Notes under the pieces: generated by a model
Databases searched by the model: none
What the model saw: only the letters and a program-made list of their open reading frames with translations
What the model was told of the DNA's origin: nothing
Shown here: positions 41,484 through 54,400 of the stretch, piece after piece
How positions within the stretch are numbered: position 1 is the first letter of the stretch
Layout of the letters: each line of letters opens with the position of its first letter
Origin: Salvelinus alpinus
Lineage: Eukaryota > Chordata > Actinopteri > Salmoniformes > Salmonidae
Reading direction: 5' to 3'
Assembly (NCBI RefSeq): GCF_045679555.1
Contig: NC_092087.1
Location: 89,480,920 to 89,544,919, forward strand
Length of the DNA stretch: 64,000 nt
Made by a program: the position numbers and the translations under genes

Positions 41484-42646
41484 CAACTCTAGCAATAGGG
41501 GGTTTGCTTGTTGGTGGGCGCCGCTTATCTTTCCTCCTGACCCCCTTGTTGATTCTAGATGGAGCTGGCTTCAGGTTCTTGTCTACAGAGGAAACACAGG
41601 TAGTGGCTTATTATAACACATTACACAAAGGGAAATTGCTATAGTCAAACACACAAATGTGAATTTAAGAGAACTCACCTTTGGGGGGGGGTGTCTGTTC
41701 AGAACTGGGGGCCAACATGGACGGCTGAATTTCAGGTGTGGGGGAGGAGAGGGGGGACCGGGGAGGGGGGACAACCTTCCGGTTGGAGCTGGTATCGGTT
41801 TCTTGTCTACAGAAGAACAAAAGGGCATTAGTGTCTTAATGAACACACCACACAATATATTGCTATATTTAAACATGATTGTTACATGTTATTTGAACGA
41901 ACGCATTCATTTTTTGGGTAATTGATTGTTTTTCTTTTCATTAACTTAAGTTGTATTGATTTGTTATTGTTTGGATTGTTTATTTTTGTAAGATGAACTA
42001 AATTTATGGAATAAAAAATATATTTAGATTACTTTTTTCTTTTTTTTTACTCCCCTTTGGGGAACAGCCTGTTCAGAACTGGAGGCCACCACGGACGGCA
42101 ACATGTCAGGTGTGGAGGTGGGTCCTTGTATTTCCCAGCATGCCGCTGGGCTCTCTCCTCTTTTTCCCTCGGCTGCCTTTTTATTATTTTCAACTCCAGT
42201 TGGGCCTTTTGTGCTTTCCTCCTCCTCTGATCAATTTCAAAATATATTGTTAAGTACGCATTCTTAATTGCCTATAATTTCCACCTGTTGTCTATGCCAT
42301 TTGCACAATAGCATGTGAAATTTATTGTCAATCAGTGTTGCTTCCTAAGTGGACAGTTTGATTTCACAGAAGTGTGATTGACTTGGAGTTACATTGTGTT
42401 GTTTAAGTGTTCCCTTTATTTTTTTGAGCAGTGTAATATTGTTGTTAAGCACGCATTCTTGTCCCAGGCAAGGAGTTGAGCTGCCTTATCCAGCCCATGT
42501 AGCTGTGAGAATTAGAAATAGCAGATACACTGAAAAGGGTGGATAAATAATGTTAAAACAAGTTACCTTCTTTGTTTACGGTCTGTAGAGTTATAGACTG
42601 CATTGATAATATTCCCAAAGACTGGCCTATTGAAAACTGCATCCAT
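41484..42646 (-). other. Possible exons of an unrecognised basic, proline-rich protein
   Basis: A good start context (AAGATGG) at 42646 opens MDAVFNRPVFGNIINAVYNS and TDRKQR, with a donor at 42567 (AGAAG|GTAACT). Exon-like frames downstream are RRRKAQKAQLELKIIKRQPR (about 42235-42060, ending PPVLNRLFPK), PPHLKFSRPCWPPVLNRHPP (about 41810-41680) and KNLKPAPSRINKGVRRKDKR (about 41580-41485). The last two proline-rich exons look like duplicates of each other. Phase between the first and second piece does not fit, and a repeat insertion lies at 42275-42435, so an intact gene cannot be claimed. I do not recognise the family. Confidence 0.35.
42275..42435. mobile_element. Teleost repeat fragment ending GAGCAGTGTA
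   Basis: 'cacctgttgtctatgccatt' ... 'aagtgttccctttatttttt' 'tgagcagtgta' is a very common fish repeat end. The flanks are similar to each other (about 22 bp around 'attgttaagtacgcattctt' left and 'gttgttaagcacgcattctt' right), which looks like a long target duplication. The repeat class is uncertain. Confidence 0.5.
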
Positions 42647-43201
42647 CTTGACTAATAGATCTGGGCAAACTGAGACTCTCCCTGAGACTCTCCCAAAATT
42701 CAACAAGTAAAGGTGTGCAGCAACCAATCAGAGATTAGTGGGCGTCACAAGGGGCACTGGGGGATGGGCGGGTTTGACTCCCTGCTGTCACCTGTAGTAT
42801 CTGCTGGCCATCTCAAATCTCTGAGTAGAACTTGACTGTATTATTGTTTTTGTGTTACAAATCTGTAAACAGTGTGTTTATTGACTAAGAAAATGAAAAA
42901 TTATGACCGTTTTACTTGTCTTTTTATTTGTTTTAACTTTAAAGAGTGTATGACAATAAATCAAAATGAATTTAAGGGAGAAAAAGTGCTTGCATTCAAT
43001 TATTATTTATTTCACAGGGAATGTCACATGTGAAAGAACCCAGCATAATGTCCCCTACACCTACTGTACAAGTTAAGATGATTTGAAATGAGCTAAATGT
43101 ACAAGAGATTAACAATGAATGTCTTAAAAAATAAATAAACAACAAAGAACATATGTACAAAAACGACTTTACAATTGACACACCAGTCAGTCAGTCAGAG
43201 T

Positions 43202-46200
43202 TTACTGGCCACCAGAGGTAGCGGCACAGAATCTCACAGAACCATACATACTGTGTCCAAACTCAGAAGTTTTCGGCTTGCCACATTTCGAGCACTTATA
43301 GCCTTCGTATGGCTTGTGCGCTCTGACTTTAATGCCAGACTCCAGCCTCGTCCTCCTTCTCCATTCAGTGGTCCTGGAGACCTTGGGTCCACCAGCAGGA
43401 GGAGGGGGAAGAGGAGTGGAGGTCGAGGGCAAGTCTTGGGAGACTGGCGTTATAGAGAGGGAGGTGGTAGGCAGACTGGGTTGCGGTAGAGGTGGCAGTG
43501 GCTGACAAGTGTCTGCTCTGCCACGCTGTGTAGCCTGCCCCGTTCTGTCCTCTGGCAGCTGGTAGGTGCTGCTGGTTGATGGGGCTGGCAGCGGTGAAGT
43601 GCTCCAGACTGCAGCGTGGAAGGGGCCTGACTCCTCCCTCTCTGCAGTCATGCTGTCCCGGTTCTGGTGCAGGGCCACTCTCTCCATAGAGGATATCCAT
43701 TTGTTGTACCTGTGTGAAAAACGTGAAATATGTTTACTGTTATCAGGAACACTGTCAACCAGTGAACTACACATAAAATATACCAAAATATTTTTTTAAA
43801 CGTACCACTGTGTCAAGGTCAGCTTGTTGACCTGGAACAGTTGCAGCCTTGTGTGAGTATTGAGGTTTGGGCTGCCCAGCACCATGGTCCTGATTCTCCT
43901 GTAGTCCCCCAGGATAGCAGCCCACCTGTTGACCCGGTTACCAAGAACCGTCTTGCCAGCAGGGTGTTTGTGGCACAGCTCCACAAAAATGGCCTCCACT
44001 GTCCTGCTGGTGTTGGGCCACTGAGCAGGTCCAGAGCCTTGGCCAGGCAGGGAGCTGAAGGTAGATTAAGTTAACAAAAGGAAACATCACGTTAATGAGA
44101 AATACACTCATGTCTTTATGTGTGTAGTGAGTTTAGAACAATGTGCAGTACATACCGCTTCATACTCTCTTCCCCCGTCACGGTTGAGCTCTTTGAATTG
44201 TTGAAGCTCCCCTGCAGGACTCGGTCCCGGAACCTCTCGGGGTAGGAGACTGCCGCCTTGTCTCTCTCCGGAAGATTTCCCCAGAGAGCCATGATCTCCT
44301 CTATTTGCCTATTAGAGATCCATGGCCCCTCCAGCAGCCTCAGCAGACTCTTGGCCAGGAGGACCACGTGCTGGTATCCACTAACCCCATCAGGTCCTAT
44401 GTACTCCTGGAAATTAGAAGAGTTGTGGGGAAGGGTTGGATTAATAGTCAGATTAATAGTTATGAATGGAAAGAAACTTGAGTGAGCTGTTTAGGATGTG
44501 GATAGGCACTTACGTCATCCTCCGGGTCCTGACTGGCAGCTGGTGCAGTGTCCATCTCCTCCATAGTGTCATCAGGGGGTGTGACGACAGGTACCTGGGA
44601 TGGGTTGGGTTGAGTGGGCGGTGGAGTGGCCTTCCTGAGTGGAGGGACTAGTAAGAGATGGTCATCGAGGTCGGGCAAGGACATGGTGGGGTCATCCTCC
44701 TCCTCAAGCTCTCCCAGGTCATCCTCCTCTCCCTCTCCTCCCTCAAATAGATCAGGTGTCCCGTCTGGGACATCCGGGTCCTTACCGAGGTTGGACTCCA
44801 ACCTCTGGTCACCATGGGTCTGGGAGAAGAGATACTCGACCCCAATAAGTTCCCCTTAAACAGAGAGACAAAAAAAAAAAGAGTTGTACATAAACAGAAC
44901 TGCACATGTTTTAGTGTGTGTGTATAATTGTATAATTTAGAAATACATACCAGTGTACTTTGCAGGCCTTGTGTGATCCTTCACAAGACTGCAGCCCAGG
45001 AGCTTCTGGCTCAGCTCATTGATGGCGTGCTGGGCTACACCATCATAGCAGTGCAGGGTCTGCTTCTGTCCCCCCCCCTCCGCTGCAGCTTCGGCACGGT
45101 CCTCATTCCACCGAACTAACCCTTCAAGGAGGTAGGCCTGAAAGTGCTCGGCAGACGCACTTGTTCCTATAAATGACGACAACAACAACAAGAAATAAGA
45201 ACTCCTCACATGCACACAGTTGTTAACACACAACATGACGTAACAACATGATCCAGTTTTACATTTAACATACCAGGAATGAAGCGGTTGAGGTGGAGGT
45301 GGAAAGACTCCAGGGAGGTGGACTCACGGGCGCAACGCAACACAGGCAGGATGACCCCTCCCTTGGTCACGTCCTTGCCCTTGTTGGTGTAGATGCTGAC
45401 ACCAGGGGGGTCCTGAATACAGACCAGGTGTCGTCTCTGGGTCTGCCAGATGGCCTGCATTCGGTCACGGTCCAGGAGCCGGACGCCCAGGGTGTCTGTG
45501 GCATCGATGAAGGTCTCCAGGAGCTCCCCGATGAGACGCTCGGTCTCCTCCGCCCCGCGCGTGCGGCGACGACAGTGCCGAGCCATCTCCTTCAGGCTGA
45601 TCCTCTTCAACACCTGTGCGTCGCTGAGCCCCGTGATGTGGCTCCCCTTGAGCTCACCTCGCTTGGCCTCCAGCAGGCGCTCCACATCATCTGCACACCA
45701 CACCAACATGCAGGAGGAGAGCCGCCGCAAAAAGAGAGCATACAGAGGATGGCTCTCTGTTGTCACTCCCCGAGCAAAGCGACGGATGAGGTGCCCCACA
45801 TCCAGCCGGACGATGAGTTCATCCCACTGGCTGAACATGGCTGCCGTCTTCCCCTTTCCCATCAGGGCGCAGCAGTCCCGGTTGACGTAGAGCAGCTTGG
45901 GAGGTGCCACTCCAGCTCTACTGTAGCGCTGCTGGAGGCCAGCTGCCATGTGGAGCAGGCCCTCTCCTTCGCTGTCAGTGAGGACCGTAATGAGCACCTG
46001 GCCGTACTCATTGCCCACATTTGTGGCCCACGCTGCTGTCCCGTGTGCTGTCCCAGCTAGTTTCTTGGTCACCTGAGGGGAGTCAAACAAACACAGACAG
46101 ACAAGACAGACAAACACACAGTCATGTCAGTGAGTGGACACAAAGTTTCACAATACATTTATTAAGTCATAAAATAAGTCATAATAAATGATTATTCATT

Positions 46201-48867
46201 TGATTGTCTCTAACTAACTAGTATTATTTCTGGTCAAAACATCTTAAATCACCTTCTTGGTTGAATCCATCTTCAGGATGGACCCAAAGATGGAGGTGAC
46301 TCTGGCCTTGAAGTCCTCCAGCTGGAACAGAACGTCGTAGCCGTGGACAGTCAGCAGCCACTGGGCTGAGGGCACATCCAAAAAGGGAGGAGGAGGTGTT
46401 ACCCTCAGTGGTGCGGCACCTGGGACTACAAAGTGGTCACAGACGGACAGGTAGTACAGGGTCCGACTCATCCAGGTCAGGCTGTGCTGCTCCCTCAGCT
46501 GGTTGTACAGCCTGGTCACACTGTTCCCCAGTGTCCTCTCTCTCATCAGCCTGACCACCTTCAGGTCACAGGACAGCCTAATGCACAGAGACAATTGGGG
46601 GAAAGGAGGAGAAGAGGGTGAGGAGTGTGTGGAGGGAAACAGTTTGATAAGGGAAGGAGGGGCTTGGGAAAGGGTGACTTTGAAACACTTTGCTTTGTTT
46701 GGGCAGTTCCTGATAAGAGATCACATTCAGATCAAAGAGCTCATTAACATTTTAATGGGGCTTTGAAAAATCAAAACCTTAGTGTTGACAAGAACTTACT
46801 GACCGCCTCTTTTTCTCACCATGATGCTTTTTTCTGTTTTTCCTCAAAGTGAACAAGAGCTGTGATTTTCAGAGGTGTGAATTACTAACCTGTAAGTCAA
46901 GATGGCTGGGAAAATGGAGCGATGACTTGCGTCCAGCTGGTCCAAGATATCCAGCGACCATCCTGCTAGCTTCTTCTTACAGAGGCGGCACTCCAGGTAC
47001 TCTGTCCCCATATAATACCAGCCGTCCATGTCAAGCACCCTCCGGACTGTCTTGTACACCCCACAGCCTGTGAGCTTTTGACGCTTGCACCGTGGCTGGG
47101 TGCACACAAACTTAAAGGCCCACAGGCGGTAGGGCATCCAGAGGCAGAATGGCCGGAGGAAGTAGGCGGAGGGAGAAGCTGGAGGCTGATGGCTGATGTT
47201 AGGAGGCAGAGGAGGGAAGTACCACAGCTCAAGCTGGCTTTTCAGGACACATTTGAGCTGCTTGTCCCTGATGAAAATGGCCCGACTGACCCACTCTTGC
47301 TGCTCCTTTGGGAGGGTCTGCTTCCATCCCTCAGGGAGAAGCACCTGCAACAGAGCAGAGAATCAATACATTTCTTTTGCCCACACAACCAAAAGTGAAA
47401 TGAAATAGCCAAGTCATAGTTGAGGTGAGACGTTTACCTGAGCGTCAGCAGCAGGCTGTAGTGGTCCAGCTGTTGGCTGGGAGGCTGACTGGAGCTGAGG
47501 AGGGGCAGTAGGAGCTAGCACAGCAGGGGGTGCGGTGGGGGTGGGAGCAGTAGGAACTGCTACAGGAGCACAGGAGTTAGTCTCACAAAATATTTCAGAG
47601 AAATAAGTGAAATAATTAAATTAGAATAGAGCTTCAGCTTCAAAACATGTTAACAGCCTGTTGACAGCCTTGGTTAAGTTTTGATCAGTGTTATCAGTGG
47701 TAGAGGTTAGGAATCTAGGTTAAACACAATCTACATTTAAAAGCTACAAATGACAGATGTATAGTGGGTAGACATCTACAAGCAAGGAATAGGCAAAGCA
47801 AAGTGATGCAGACTGAAATACAGGTTGGAATGGTGACAAGACAAGCTTCAGTAAACAATTCATTCCACAAAAAGATGAGGAAGGATTTTTCTATGGCAAG
47901 CAAAATGGATGCAAAAATGAGAAATTCTACAATGATTTCTAAGCCCAGCTAGGAGGTGTTTTAACAATTTTACCACTTACCTTACCACTTTAAAGTGTAT
48001 CCTGTTAATGCTAACAACAACAGATAGTTATTAGGGGAAAGGTCATTTCATATGTATATTCTTCTCAACAGAAATAAACAATAAAGTGCCATAACATAGA
48101 GTACCTTGGTCAAAACCCATGCAGATAGACAGCAACTCCTGATCCGATGGCTCGGCAGCTAAGAAACACAGACAAACATAATGACACAGTTATATTGTCA
48201 ATTGCTACACTGTTTGATTTACTGTTTGATTGACTTAGATGACTACAGAATATATATTTACATGGATTAAGAGGCGCTACAGCTGTTGCTGTGTCCTCCT
48301 GGTCAGGTCGGGGGGGCAAGGTCTCGTCCCGTACCCTGCGTTCCTCCACTGCCTTCTGGACCTCAGGAAACAGGTTGGTATACCTGTCCGGATGGTTGGG
48401 AAAATGTTATAAATTGTATTGTGATTCTGACTGATTTCATGTTTTTGTAATTTTATAAGAAAATACAACATTTAAGGAAAAGAGTACCAGTCAAACCGGT
48501 CCTTGTTGGCCATTTCAGAAGACGTGTCTGTGTCCCCCATCTCCCTCTCTTGCTGGTGAGAAGCCAAGACCATGACGGCATAGCCGACATCGTGGCTTAG
48601 CAGCCACTTGAAGGTTTGACCACGGTATTTGCCGAACTGGATGGCACTCTCACTGTCCACCAGTCGGCTATCATCCGGGTCACCCCCTCTGGCTACCACA
48701 CAAGCCTTTGCCTTTGCCTTCACTTGTCGTGGCTTCAGCACCCGGACTACACCTGTACACTCTTCCTCCTGGATGGTCCTGGCAACCCTGGCAGCCTCTT
48801 CAGATGCCCTCAGGGTGAGGGCACCAGAGGGCTCCAAGCGGAAAGCAGGGGTGTGAACATAATCCAT
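43202..48867 (-). CDS. Copy A: intact DUF6729-like protein with RNase H/DDE-transposase-like core, 12 exons, 1273 aa
   Basis: Exons (minus strand): 48867-48488, 48383-48262, 48158-48105, 47559-47438, 47344-46890, 46577-46253, 46072-45274, 45166-44951, 44854-44514, 44406-44156, 44054-43806, 43709-43202. All borders are AG/GT and every phase fits, giving 3822 nt with no stop. Domains: an N-terminal FGKYRGQTFKWLLSHDVGYA motif (about 90-115); a Pro/Ala-rich exon (186-226); a zinc-ribbon-like block (CTQPRC ... ECRLCKKK) with WYYMGTEYLECR, which I recall as DUF6729; a core with KMDSTKK (D482), YVNRDCC (D552), RLDVGHLIRR (D577) and STSLESFHLH (E741); an acidic stretch (about 850-938); a conserved GNRVNRWAAILGDYRRIR block; and a final CSKCGKPK ... 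GHSMYGSVRFC finger. The function is unknown. The acidic spacing resembles DDE/RNase H-fold transposases, so it may be an uncharacterised transposase or a tamed one. The start could instead be 48879. Terminal inverted repeats were not found. Confidence 0.85.
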
Positions 48868-48949
48868 TCTTCCTTTCATTAAGAGAGGTTATTCACACAC
48901 ATACACACACGTTGTTATTTGTTGACAGCAATACACAGTGGACCACATA

Positions 48950-49190
48950 GCTACCCTGCTTACAGTAGAGCCCATACAGCGTTAAATGTCAATTTCATTC
49001 TACATATAACGTTAGCTAGCTGGCCCATACAGCGTTAAATGTCCATTTCATTCTACATATAACGTTAGCCAGTTGGCCCATACAGCGTTAAATGTCAATT
49101 TCATTCTACATATAACGTTTGCTAACTGGCCCATACAGCGTTAAATGTACATTTCATTCTACATATAACGTTAGCTAGCTGGCAAGTGTG
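48950..49190. repeat. About 60-bp tandem repeat upstream of copy A
   Basis: Four copies of a unit with 'cccatacagcgttaaatgtc' 'aatttcattctacatataac' 'gttagctagctgg'. A second duplication lies at 49350-49575 ('aaatacacaactgtgttccg', 'gatgaaatatagctaacgtt', twice). This is the likely 5' flank or promoter region of copy A; no promoter motif could be defined. Confidence 0.8.
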
Positions 49191-49579
49191 CGTTGTAGTA
49201 CACTAAGTTAACACTGCACGTTAACTACATTGGCTAAATATATAAATATATAACGTTAACTAGTTAGCCAGCTAACTATCAATTATTACCGCCCTTTACT
49301 ACACATTATTAGCTAGCGACAGGACTCGTTTTCAAGAAAACCGACTGAAACTCACATTAGTTCACCTAAATACACAACTGTGTTCTGAAATCCGCCATGA
49401 AATATAGCTAACGTTGCCTTTACGACCACGACTGAAACTCACATTAATTCATCCAAATGTTTCCTGAAATACGTGATGACAACTAAATCAACGACTGAAA
49501 CTCACCTTAATTCACCGAAATACACAACTGTGTTCCGAAATCCGCGATGAAATATAGCTAACGTTACCTTTACAACTAT

Positions 49580-50980
49580 CTTTCTCACAAGTACTCGGAA
49601 TGATGGAGAACTAACTGCAAAGAACTTCTCCGTGGATTTTGCGGGAGGCGGGACATGAACGACAGACTCTCTTTTCGTTCTTTTGTCTCTCTCTCCTTTC
49701 TCGCTGTCTTTTCTCAAATTACATTTTTTTCAAATTGAAATTGCTTTATTGGCATGAAAAACATTGTGTCAATATTGCCAAAGCAACAATGTATACAATC
49801 TAAATGTTTGTATTCTGCAAAGTATTTTTATCAGTCCGCAGAATGGACCACGTATCATTGAACCATGATACCGTGAATTACCAATGATATACACTATTAG
49901 TTTCTGGGAAATACATCCTTGTTTCTATCGCTTCTAGCATATTTATTGTGACCCCATTCCTGAAAGCGCACCCTTCCAGGAACACATATGTTTGTTCCCC
50001 CTCAACGTAGACCCTTTATAACAATCACATATGTTTGGACTTTGTCTGGATTTAGGACTAGCAGAGGATACCTATAAACCATAAAAGCAAGGGGGTCACA
50101 GTTGAGAAAATTGGCTAAATAATTAAAAATAATCTAATCAACAATTACATAATATGCAATTAACTATTGACTTTTTCATTTGTAAATTATTATTATAATG
50201 CAAATGAAACCTGGAGTTGGGTTTATATAGCCATGGGGGGAATAAAAAAAGTTGTATATGTATTAGGTTGTGAAGACTCAACGCTGAACTAAATCAAAAT
50301 ATGTCTACAACTCACAAGTGTTATTAAAAATGTGTAAGAAATTGAAATACATAATATATGTACCTCATCTCAATATTCCCAAGAGACATATTCTGAACTT
50401 TTAAACAAAATTGTAAACTCGTTACACATACTTATGCTACTTTCACATAATACAATGTCAGTGTCAGCAACCTTCGATGCTGTGGGGAATGTGTTATATC
50501 TTGTACATGTTCCCCCCTATAGATATTCCTTAACATCCTAGATACTAGAACATTAGTAGTACATAACAGTGTAATAGCGTAGTACTACAGTACAGACCTG
50601 TCTTGACATCCTCGTTTGAAACATTAAAACTTCTTGTTTATTGTCAGAACGAGCCTTCTGGATATGTGTGGTACTGTATATAAAACATCAGTGACTCTTT
50701 GATTCACCAAAGGTTCTTGTTCTCTACAGTTTAACATAAAAAATATTTCCCTCCACTCTAAAAATATACTTTCGAATTATAAACATGTAAATAAAAAAGG
50801 AATACTAAAATAGCCAATGTATCGTCATGTCATATACTTTATAACCCGAGGGGGTCAAAATTGTTGTTCAAATGTTGCATATACATTTTTTAGTATCTAG
50901 ATATTGTGTTATGTTAGAATGTCTAATAAACAACTATTTTATACATGAATAATATTGTTTTGTCAAAAATATATAATAAT
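49580..50980. other. AT-rich spacer without recognised genes
   Basis: No coding sequence is seen. A repeat-like stretch 'aaattgaaattgctttattg' 'gcatgaaaaacattgtgtc' at 49733-49775 resembles a common fish repeat. The rest is AT-rich and unassigned. Confidence 0.5.
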
Positions 50981-50984
50981 AATA

Positions 50985-51483
50985 TTTTACCTGCACCTGT
51001 ATGCAGACGATACCGTTGAGTACTCTATCGCCCGCCCTGCTGATCATGCTCTATCTGAACTACATTATGCTTTCATTATTTTGCAGAAAACCTTTGACCT
51101 TAAATTATTATTGAATAAATGGAAAACTAAGTATGTTGTTTTCTAGAGTACACTAAAATTATTCTAATGATTGAAGTGTACGTCCCTAGTACGGTGGTGT
51201 ATCAGTAAATACGTTAAGTTGTCGTTTTAAAAAACATAATGATGAGTTAATTAAGATGCTGAATATAAAAAGGGGCTTCTTCTATAGAAATAGGTCAGGC
51301 CTCTTGCTTAATAATACAAAGCAGATAATTCAATCTATGTTCTTACTGGTCCTAGACTATTGCAAAATCATCTATATGAATGCAGATGCCACTTCATTAA
51401 AGCCTTTAGATGCATTTGACCACAGAGCACCTTGTTTTATTATGGGTACAGGTTCAGTACACATCCCTGCATTCTGTATCATA
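50985..51483 (+). mobile_element. LINE reverse transcriptase fragment
   Basis: The plus-strand frame LHLYADDTVEYSIARPADHA (YADD catalytic motif), then LQKTFDLKLLLNKWKTKYVV; a second frame has NIKRGFFYRNRSGLLLNNTK, FLLVLDYCKIIYMNAD and DAFDHRAPCFIMG. It is frameshifted and lacks both ends. Its right end abuts exactly the truncated last exon of copy C at 51484, so this insertion probably removed the 3' part of that copy. It is similar in style to the LINE at 32020-32920. Confidence 0.75.
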
Positions 51484-54400
51484 AAGTAGGCTGATGGCGC
51501 TGGGATGGATTCGGCAGAGCTGACTGCAAATGGCCTCCACCAAACGGCTGGTGCCCGGCCAATTTGCAGGGCCCGAGTTGAGTCCAAGAAGGCAACTGAA
51601 ACAGAGGAGATAAATAATTAGAGAATATTGAAAAATAATGATAGCCATCACCTAACCTTCATAAGCATTTAATGTAGAGGCAGGCAATATAATAGTAAGG
51701 TGGAGGACATGAACACTAACAACATACCGTTGGAGAGAGTCTTTTCCTGGGACAATGGACGACTTCCCCTTCGTTGCCTTGAACCACCCCTGAACGATCC
51801 TCTCCTGGTGTCGGGCAGGGTAGATCAAGCGCCAGCCACAGCGCCAACAGACCGTCTACCCTGCGGTCCGACAGCCCCTGACGGTTCCTCACCCCCACCA
51901 AGGCCCTGGCAAGCCTGCGGACATGCTGGTAGCCCGGCATTGCATCAGGGCCTTGCGTCTCCCCCTGAAGATAAAGACACATGGAAGAATCGATGAGGAC
52001 GATGTCAAACATTTAGGGGTAACACATAAGATTCTTCTACAAAGGAAATAGATGTTTTATATTGTGTAACTAAAAATCAACAGATGGAATTGGTTAAAAT
52101 GCAACATGTTTCAAGTTAAACTGTAATTAAAAAAAATAATTTTTAGTTAATGATTACTGTGAGTATTAATGGAGTTTAGGTCATGAAACTTTGTGTATGC
52201 TAATTTAGAAACCATGACCTAATCAGATAAGAGGAAATTGCCTAGGATCAGAGATCAGGGTCAGGCCCAGAAGATGGATAGCTAAACAAAGAGAGGACCG
52301 TGGACATTCCACAGGGGAAAGAAGGGGAGAGTCATTGGGGTCATAAAATGTATAACTAGGGAGGTGACGTCTACAAGGGAAGAGTATAAGACGTGTTGTG
52401 AGCTTTCTAAACGAATGCACTCAGCTGATGGCATCCTTGGTATTAGACACCCGAAAATTGTGTCTTGAGTTTGTCTCAATTCCTTATTTCAAAGAGGTTG
52501 CAATAGCATGTATTTTTTTAACAACACATAAGGTCAATTATAATTACCTCAATCAGAGGAGTGGTCAGGGTGAGGAGAACCGTGTCGATCAGGGGCCTCA
52601 GGAGAGCTTCCGTCTTCAGGGGCGGTGGGACTGGATGGCCCAGACCTGGAGGAGAGAGAGAGATATAAAGCATATGAATGACACGCTTTCATTTTACTTT
52701 ATTACTAACTAACAAAATCTTGTGAGCTTACTTGTATGTCAATATTGCTGGAAAGTGGCAGCGATGCCGAGCGTCCAGCTGACTGACAAGGTCCCGTGAC
52801 CTTCTTCTTACACCGACCGCATTCCAGGCACTCAGTGGCCACAAGAGGTCGATGTCCAAGACCCTCCGGATGGTCTTGTAGAGCCCAGCCTTGCAGTGTG
52901 TGCCCACTGTGTCCAATTTGGCATCGTGTTTAATATCTTAACAATATCTTAACAATGTGGAGTAATTACAGTTGATGAATTTACCTCAGCACTTTCTGAG
53001 GAGGGCCTTGGAGGCAGGAAGGACTGCCGGGGCAAATCCTCCTCTTCGCTCTGCCCCTGTGGGGCAGGAGCAGGGGCCGGGGCCAGGACCGGGGCAGGAA
53101 CAGGGGCTTGGTCAGTTGGAAGCAGAGGCTGAGGGAGCAATGGGGGGGTCCTGTAGGGCTACGGCTTTTGCAGTGACACAGAAATAAATAGGTTAAATTA
53201 ATGAATGAATAAATAAAATAAATGCATGCCGGTTTAACCTGACCATCTCAGCGAAGGCTGGATCGGCGCACGAGTAGCGAGGCAAGGCATCCTTGTTTGC
53301 CCATCAGGGGATGCTGGGAAACGCTGCGCTCTCGCTCCCTCTCCTACATATTACAAATGTAGATAACAGTGATTAAGTTAATAGCACATTCCAACATGCC
53401 CAGATGAATATCAATCAGTGATAGGATGTAACAAAAACATTTATGAGTGTTGGTCAAGTTTGAGTGTAAAACTGAAATGAAATTAGTGATTAAAATGGAA
53501 AAGAGAAAGTCATGATTAAGTGACATACAGGATGACAGCTACATGCAGGATGACAGCTACATGCAGGATGACAGCTACACGCAGGATGACAGCTACACGC
53601 AGGATGACAGCTACATGCAGGATGACAGCTACATGCAGGATGACAGCTACATGCAGGATGACAGCTACATGCAGGATGACAGCTACATGCAGGATGACAG
53701 CTACACGCAGGATGACAGCTACATGCAGGATGACAGCTACATGCAGGATGACAGCTACACGCAGGATGACAGCTACATGCAGGATGACTGCTACATGCAA
53801 ATGTCCTTTGTCAATTAATAGTGACGTAAAAACATACGTGTGTCTATGTCAGCAGCTGCTTTGACCAGCTCTGCGTCCGATAGATCTGTTGGTGGCAGTG
53901 CTGGTCGAGGGAAAGACACCCCTATATCACGTGGAGAGAGAAAGGATTGTGAGCTACACAGCTTATCCAAAAAGTTCATATTATCTTACATGTGTAACTA
54001 CACACTGACCTTGAACTGCAGGCTGAGAAGCAATGAGCTTCTTCATCTTCGACTGCAGTTCACCTGGGTGAGAGAGCGCCTTGACAGGAACGCAGAGATC
54101 GCAGGACCAAGAGGCCTTTGAAAACAAAACATAGCAAATATGTCATCATTTCCAACTGTGTGGAACAAGTAGAATTATATTTTCCTTTAAGATGATATGT
54201 AATACTTACATAGCCGCACTCTTGGGCCGGGTGTTACTGGCGGGGGTGGTGCTGGCTGAGGCGGGCCGGGCCACAGCAGCTACCCCCTCCTGGTCTCTGC
54301 GCTGAATGTAGTCAATCAAGGCGGCCATCGCACGCCCAGGATAACGAGGTGTCTGCGTCCTCAAGCTCCTGACATATCTGTGAGACACAGCAGAGGGAAC

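Noticed and set aside
45293-46060. 255-aa plus-strand ORF
   Set aside because: It is the mirror of the conserved catalytic exon of copy A, which has the real homology and correct splice sites; the antisense frame shows no family features.
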